NCBI GenBank assembly: GCA_018650845.1
Contig: JABIFF010000011.1
Location: 43,262 to 107,261 of the forward strand
From: Chloroflexota bacterium
Lineage (GTDB): Bacteria > Chloroflexota > Dehalococcoidia > Lucifugimonadales > Lucifugimonadaceae
Length of the DNA stretch: 64,000 bases
Direction: 5' to 3'
This document shows positions 61,635 through 64,000 of this stretch, in pieces. Position numbers and translations under genes: made by a program. Each line of letters begins with the position of its first letter. The first letter of the stretch is position 1. Under the pieces are notes generated by a model. It searched no databases and was not told where the DNA came from. It was given only the letters and a program-made list of their open reading frames with translations.

Positions 61635-62741
61635 TCACTTTGGAATCACCTCTTCGCAGTTCCAGTCGATGAGCATTTGTAGGCGGTCGCACATTGCGAT
61701 CATGTTCAGGCGACCTTGTTCAGTCTTGAGCATTTGCTCCCCGCCCATTGCAAGGCCGACCATCCTCAATGGAAATCGGGTCAGTGCAGCCTCGCGAATA
61801 TCATGCTCAAGTTCAGATCTGGTGTAGTCACGAACTCCACCGTCGATGAGGGCAGTGTAGTACTCCGAGATCAGGTCACTTTCGATTGCACGTCTTGATT
61901 CGACCGAAAAGCTTGAACCCAAAAAATGGGCCATATCTATCCCGCACTTCGCCGCTTGTGGCTGTTGCCAATCAAACACAACGGGATGAGTCGATCCATT
62001 CTGTGAATCATCAAAAAACATGTTCGCAGTACGAAAATCGCCGTGGGTAAGAGTTGTAGGTTTGTTCGTCCGATTAACTCTCAATTCATGAAATTTCGGA
62101 GCTAAACGGCGCCCCAATTCCTCTATGCCTGCCGGAAGGTATTCGCCTCTAAGTTCGACGAATTTATCGAGTGTGTTTGAGAAATTTCTCGATAATTGAT
62201 CGGGTGTCCCGAAGGTATACATACCCGACAGCCACGGGTACTCATGCAGCCTTGGACTTCCCCACCAATCTGCATTCAAACGAGCCAGATCACCAAATAC
62301 GGCGACAGCATCCTCGTAGTTGCAGTCATCCGAGCCATCTACCGATCTGAGATGGCTCAAATCCTCAACAAGAATCAGGAAGTGCCCTGTGTCTGCGATG
62401 AAATCAGAAAAGAAAACTGCCGGGGTTTTGAGGTCGAGCTTAGGAGCTAAGTCTCTGTAAAAACTCGCTTCCCTCGAGTAATTTTGAATCCGTATCTTGG
62501 GGGCATCGGGGCCGAAATCAGCAGCAGGATGCTTCGCTACGATTTTCTCTGGAGCGTTATCCTCGATGTGGTCATATCCGACGGTGAGCAAGTGAAGCGC
62601 AGCGGTTACGCCACTGTCTTCACCCAGTGGACTGGCTTCAATCGACACAACCCGCGCCCGCTTGATCGCCCCGCTCTCGCGCAGTGCCTGCGTCAGCCAC
62701 TCAGGTGTGATCTCATCGGCCGTTCGTGGAAAGTTGCTCAC
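61635..62741 (-). CDS. APH-fold phosphotransferase (aminoglycoside/choline kinase-like), downstream paralogue
   Basis: A small-molecule kinase of the APH/EcKinase-like group. 368 residues. The catalytic loop is THGDFRTANMFFD (near 215) and the metal-binding DFG-equivalent is VVFDWQQPQ followed by GIDMAHFLGSSF. The N-terminal lobe has the phosphate-binding region with LGEDSGVTAALHLL, and a conserved IVAKHP Lys. The substrate may be a sugar, choline or a xenobiotic; antibiotic resistance is not implied. It overlaps the upstream paralogue by 4 bp (ATGA) and lies between selC and its partial copy. Confidence 0.88.
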   Translation of the reverse strand: MSNFPRTADEITPEWLTQALRESGAIKRARVVSIEASPLGEDSGVTAALHLLTVGYDHIEDNAPEKIVAKHPAADFGPDAPKIRIQNYSREASFYRDLAPKLDLKTPAVFFSDFIADTGHFLILVEDLSHLRSVDGSDDCNYEDAVAVFGDLARLNADWWGSPRLHEYPWLSGMYTFGTPDQLSRNFSNTLDKFVELRGEYLPAGIEELGRRLAPKFHELRVNRTNKPTTLTHGDFRTANMFFDDSQNGSTHPVVFDWQQPQAAKCGIDMAHFLGSSFSVESRRAIESDLISEYYTALIDGGVRDYTRSELEHDIREAALTRFPLRMVGLAMGGEQMLKTEQGRLNMIAMCDRLQMLIDWNCEEVIPK

Positions 62742-63841
62742 TTCGGAATCACCTCGTCGCAGTTCCAGTCGATGAGCATTTGTAGACGGCCGAGCATCCC
62801 GATCAGATTGTTTTTCCCTTGCTCAGTTTCGAGCATTTTTTGCCCGCCAAAACTGAGTCCACCGAATCTGGCGAACACTCTGGTGAGCACAGCGTGCTGG
62901 ATATCTCGTTCTAGCTCTTGTTTAGAAAAATCTTTGACACCATGATCGATCAGTGTGGTGTGGTATTCGTCCATCAGCCGGTGTTCCACCGCTTGCCTCG
63001 TATTCACGGTGAAACTTGAACTCAGGAAATGCGCCACATCCATTCCGCCTCTCGCAGCTTGAACATTTTGCCAGTCGAACACCACGGCCCTTGGCCTTCC
63101 GGATTCTGAGTGATCGAAGAACATGTTCGCCGTACGAAAATCGCCGTGAATCAGCGTCTTTGGTTGCTGCGTTATCGCAGCTCCCATCTCGTGCATATTT
63201 GGAGCCAGCTTGCGAGTTAGTTCCTCCACACCTTCTGGGACGAACTCACCCGCAAACGACAGTACTTTTTCAAGGCGTTCGACCAGGAGGTTCGACATGT
63301 TTTCCGGAGAACCATCGCCAGTAAAGACGTTGTACCAGCTGTGTTTATCGAGGTCTGGATGTCGCCACCACGCGGCGTGAACGATTGATAGGTCATGTAT
63401 CGCCGACAGCGCATACTCGATGTCACAGTCTTCGGAACCGCTGAACGCTTTCATGCCGTTCAAATCTTGCTGAAGTATTAAAACGTGCTTGGTATCGGGA
63501 TCGAACTCTGAAAAGAAAATCTTCGGAGTTTTTATTTCCAGTTTGGGAGCCCAGTCTCGATAGAAGTTCGCCTCAGTCTCGTAAAAGCGAACGTGTGGCA
63601 TTCCAAGTCGTATCGCTTCTTCGGTAACCGCTTGTTTGGAAATTAGTACGGTCGGCGCACCGTGTTCGGGCGTATCGTAAGTAAGCTCAAGACGATTAAT
63701 CGCAGACGTTACCCCGCTATCCTCACCCATTCGGGTAGCGGAAATCGACTCGACCCGAGCCAGCTTGATTGCCCCGCCGTCGCGCAGGACCTGCGTCAGC
63801 CATTCAGGCGTGATCTCATCAACAGTTCGTGGAAAGTTCAT
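62738..63841 (-). CDS. APH-fold phosphotransferase (aminoglycoside/choline kinase-like), upstream paralogue
   Basis: The tandem partner of the gene at 61635, 367 residues. It shares the start MNFPRTVDEITPEWLTQVL, the catalytic loop IHGDFRTANMFFDHSE (near 213), the VVFDWQNVQAARGGMDVAHFL segment and the ending GRLQMLIDWNCDEVIPK. The kinase motifs are intact, so both copies may be active. It starts 61 bp downstream of the 3' end of selC on the same strand. Both copies differ in many surface residues, so the duplication is not recent. Confidence 0.88.
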   Translation of the reverse strand: MNFPRTVDEITPEWLTQVLRDGGAIKLARVESISATRMGEDSGVTSAINRLELTYDTPEHGAPTVLISKQAVTEEAIRLGMPHVRFYETEANFYRDWAPKLEIKTPKIFFSEFDPDTKHVLILQQDLNGMKAFSGSEDCDIEYALSAIHDLSIVHAAWWRHPDLDKHSWYNVFTGDGSPENMSNLLVERLEKVLSFAGEFVPEGVEELTRKLAPNMHEMGAAITQQPKTLIHGDFRTANMFFDHSESGRPRAVVFDWQNVQAARGGMDVAHFLSSSFTVNTRQAVEHRLMDEYHTTLIDHGVKDFSKQELERDIQHAVLTRVFARFGGLSFGGQKMLETEQGKNNLIGMLGRLQMLIDWNCDEVIPK

Positions 63842-63901
63842 ATGCCAGCCCTTGGCGATTTAGGTTTCGCGATACGGGCGCATCATAGCCGAAATTCAGG
63901 C

Positions 63902-63999
63902 TGGCGGGAGTGCAAGGGAGTCGAACCCTCCGCGCACGCCGAAGGACGCACGCCAGCGGAGTTGAAGTCCGTGAGGCCCACCGGGACCCATCCACTCCC
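63902..63999 (-). tRNA. selC: tRNA-Sec (selenocysteine, anticodon TCA)
   Basis: A 98-nt tRNA with encoded CCA on the minus strand. Acceptor GGGAGTG (from 63999) pairs with CACTCCC. The D-arm is the extended six-base-pair stem with a four-base loop (GGGTCC-CGGT-GGGCCT) unique to tRNA-Sec. The anticodon loop CTTCAAC contains TCA; its stem has one mismatch at the base. The long variable arm folds as GCGTGCG-T-CC-TTC-GG-CGTGCGC, and the T-arm is GAGGG-TTCGACT-CCCTT. It indicates that this organism can decode UGA as selenocysteine. Confidence 0.93.
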
Positions 64000-64000
64000 C

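Noticed and set aside
61635..63841. Antibiotic resistance kinases
   Set aside because: The fold and catalytic loop match the broad APH/EcKinase group, but nothing in the sequence or context points to aminoglycosides.
1..64000. CRISPR array, insertion sequence or prophage
   Set aside because: No regularly spaced short repeats, transposase, integrase or phage structural genes were seen on either strand.

Overview
The window is an ordinary-looking bacterial chromosome segment of moderate GC content, densely packed with genes on both strands. I see no CRISPR array, insertion sequence, phage module or plasmid replication gene. The gene mix suggests a free-living marine heterotroph, probably a Chloroflexota bacterium of the SAR202 type. 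It includes an enolase-superfamily enzyme, IlvD/Edd and tartrate-type dehydrogenases, LUD-domain lactate oxidation proteins, an L-2-hydroxyglutarate oxidase, tandem M20 amidohydrolases, an M19 dipeptidase and B12-dependent methyl transfer. That placement is inferred from gene content alone; no rRNA gene is present. TTG start codons preceded by good ribosome binding sites are common.

Left part (1-13.8 kb): truncated alaS; a divergent trehalose-phosphate-synthase-like glycosyltransferase facing an MscS-type channel; a small hypothetical and a zinc-ribbon protein; an ATC hydrolase-like protein; a thiolase; RNase D; a ComM/YifB ATPase; an orphan response regulator; a 48-residue Cys-rich protein; a small membrane protein; and a C45 acylase. 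Sugar-acid block (13.9-24.5 kb): IlvD/Edd dehydratase, aldo/keto reductase, tartrate/D-malate dehydrogenase, 3-hydroxyisobutyrate/tartronate-semialdehyde reductase, then a dipeptide-type ABC transporter (binding protein and two permeases) and a 2-hydroxyacid dehydrogenase.

Methyl-transfer block (24.65-30.7 kb), all on the plus strand: a PF13769 protein, a zinc homocysteine S-methyltransferase module, an unknown protein, a UroD-type (MtaA/MtbA/CmuA family) methyltransferase, a B12-binding corrinoid protein, an 88-residue Cys-rich protein and a RamA-like ferredoxin/ASKHA corrinoid reactivase. Together they look like a split cobalamin-dependent methyl transfer system, possibly a split methionine synthase whose usual folate-binding module is absent. 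This is the best candidate for a new system here.

Middle (30.9-47.6 kb): a PGDH-like dehydrogenase; a MoxR-DUF58-transglutaminase trio whose transglutaminase lacks the catalytic cysteine; a sugar isomerase/epimerase and a VOC protein; tRNA-Thr(CGT) with its terminator; an M19 dipeptidase; two lipoproteins; an RNase H-like nuclease; a PAC2 protein coupled to a protein with a His/Asp-rich tail; then tyrA-like, aroA, gmk and a double cupin. Right part (47.6-64 kb): two tandem M20 amidohydrolases, a glycerate kinase, lutABC divergent from lhgO, an aldo/keto reductase, a DUF362 protein, a CHRD-like lipoprotein, a sensor histidine kinase, an enolase-superfamily enzyme, and two tandem APH-fold kinases. 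These kinases lie between a complete selenocysteine tRNA (63902-63999) and a partial, altered copy of its 3' half (61465-61546), an arrangement like the scar of an integration at selC.
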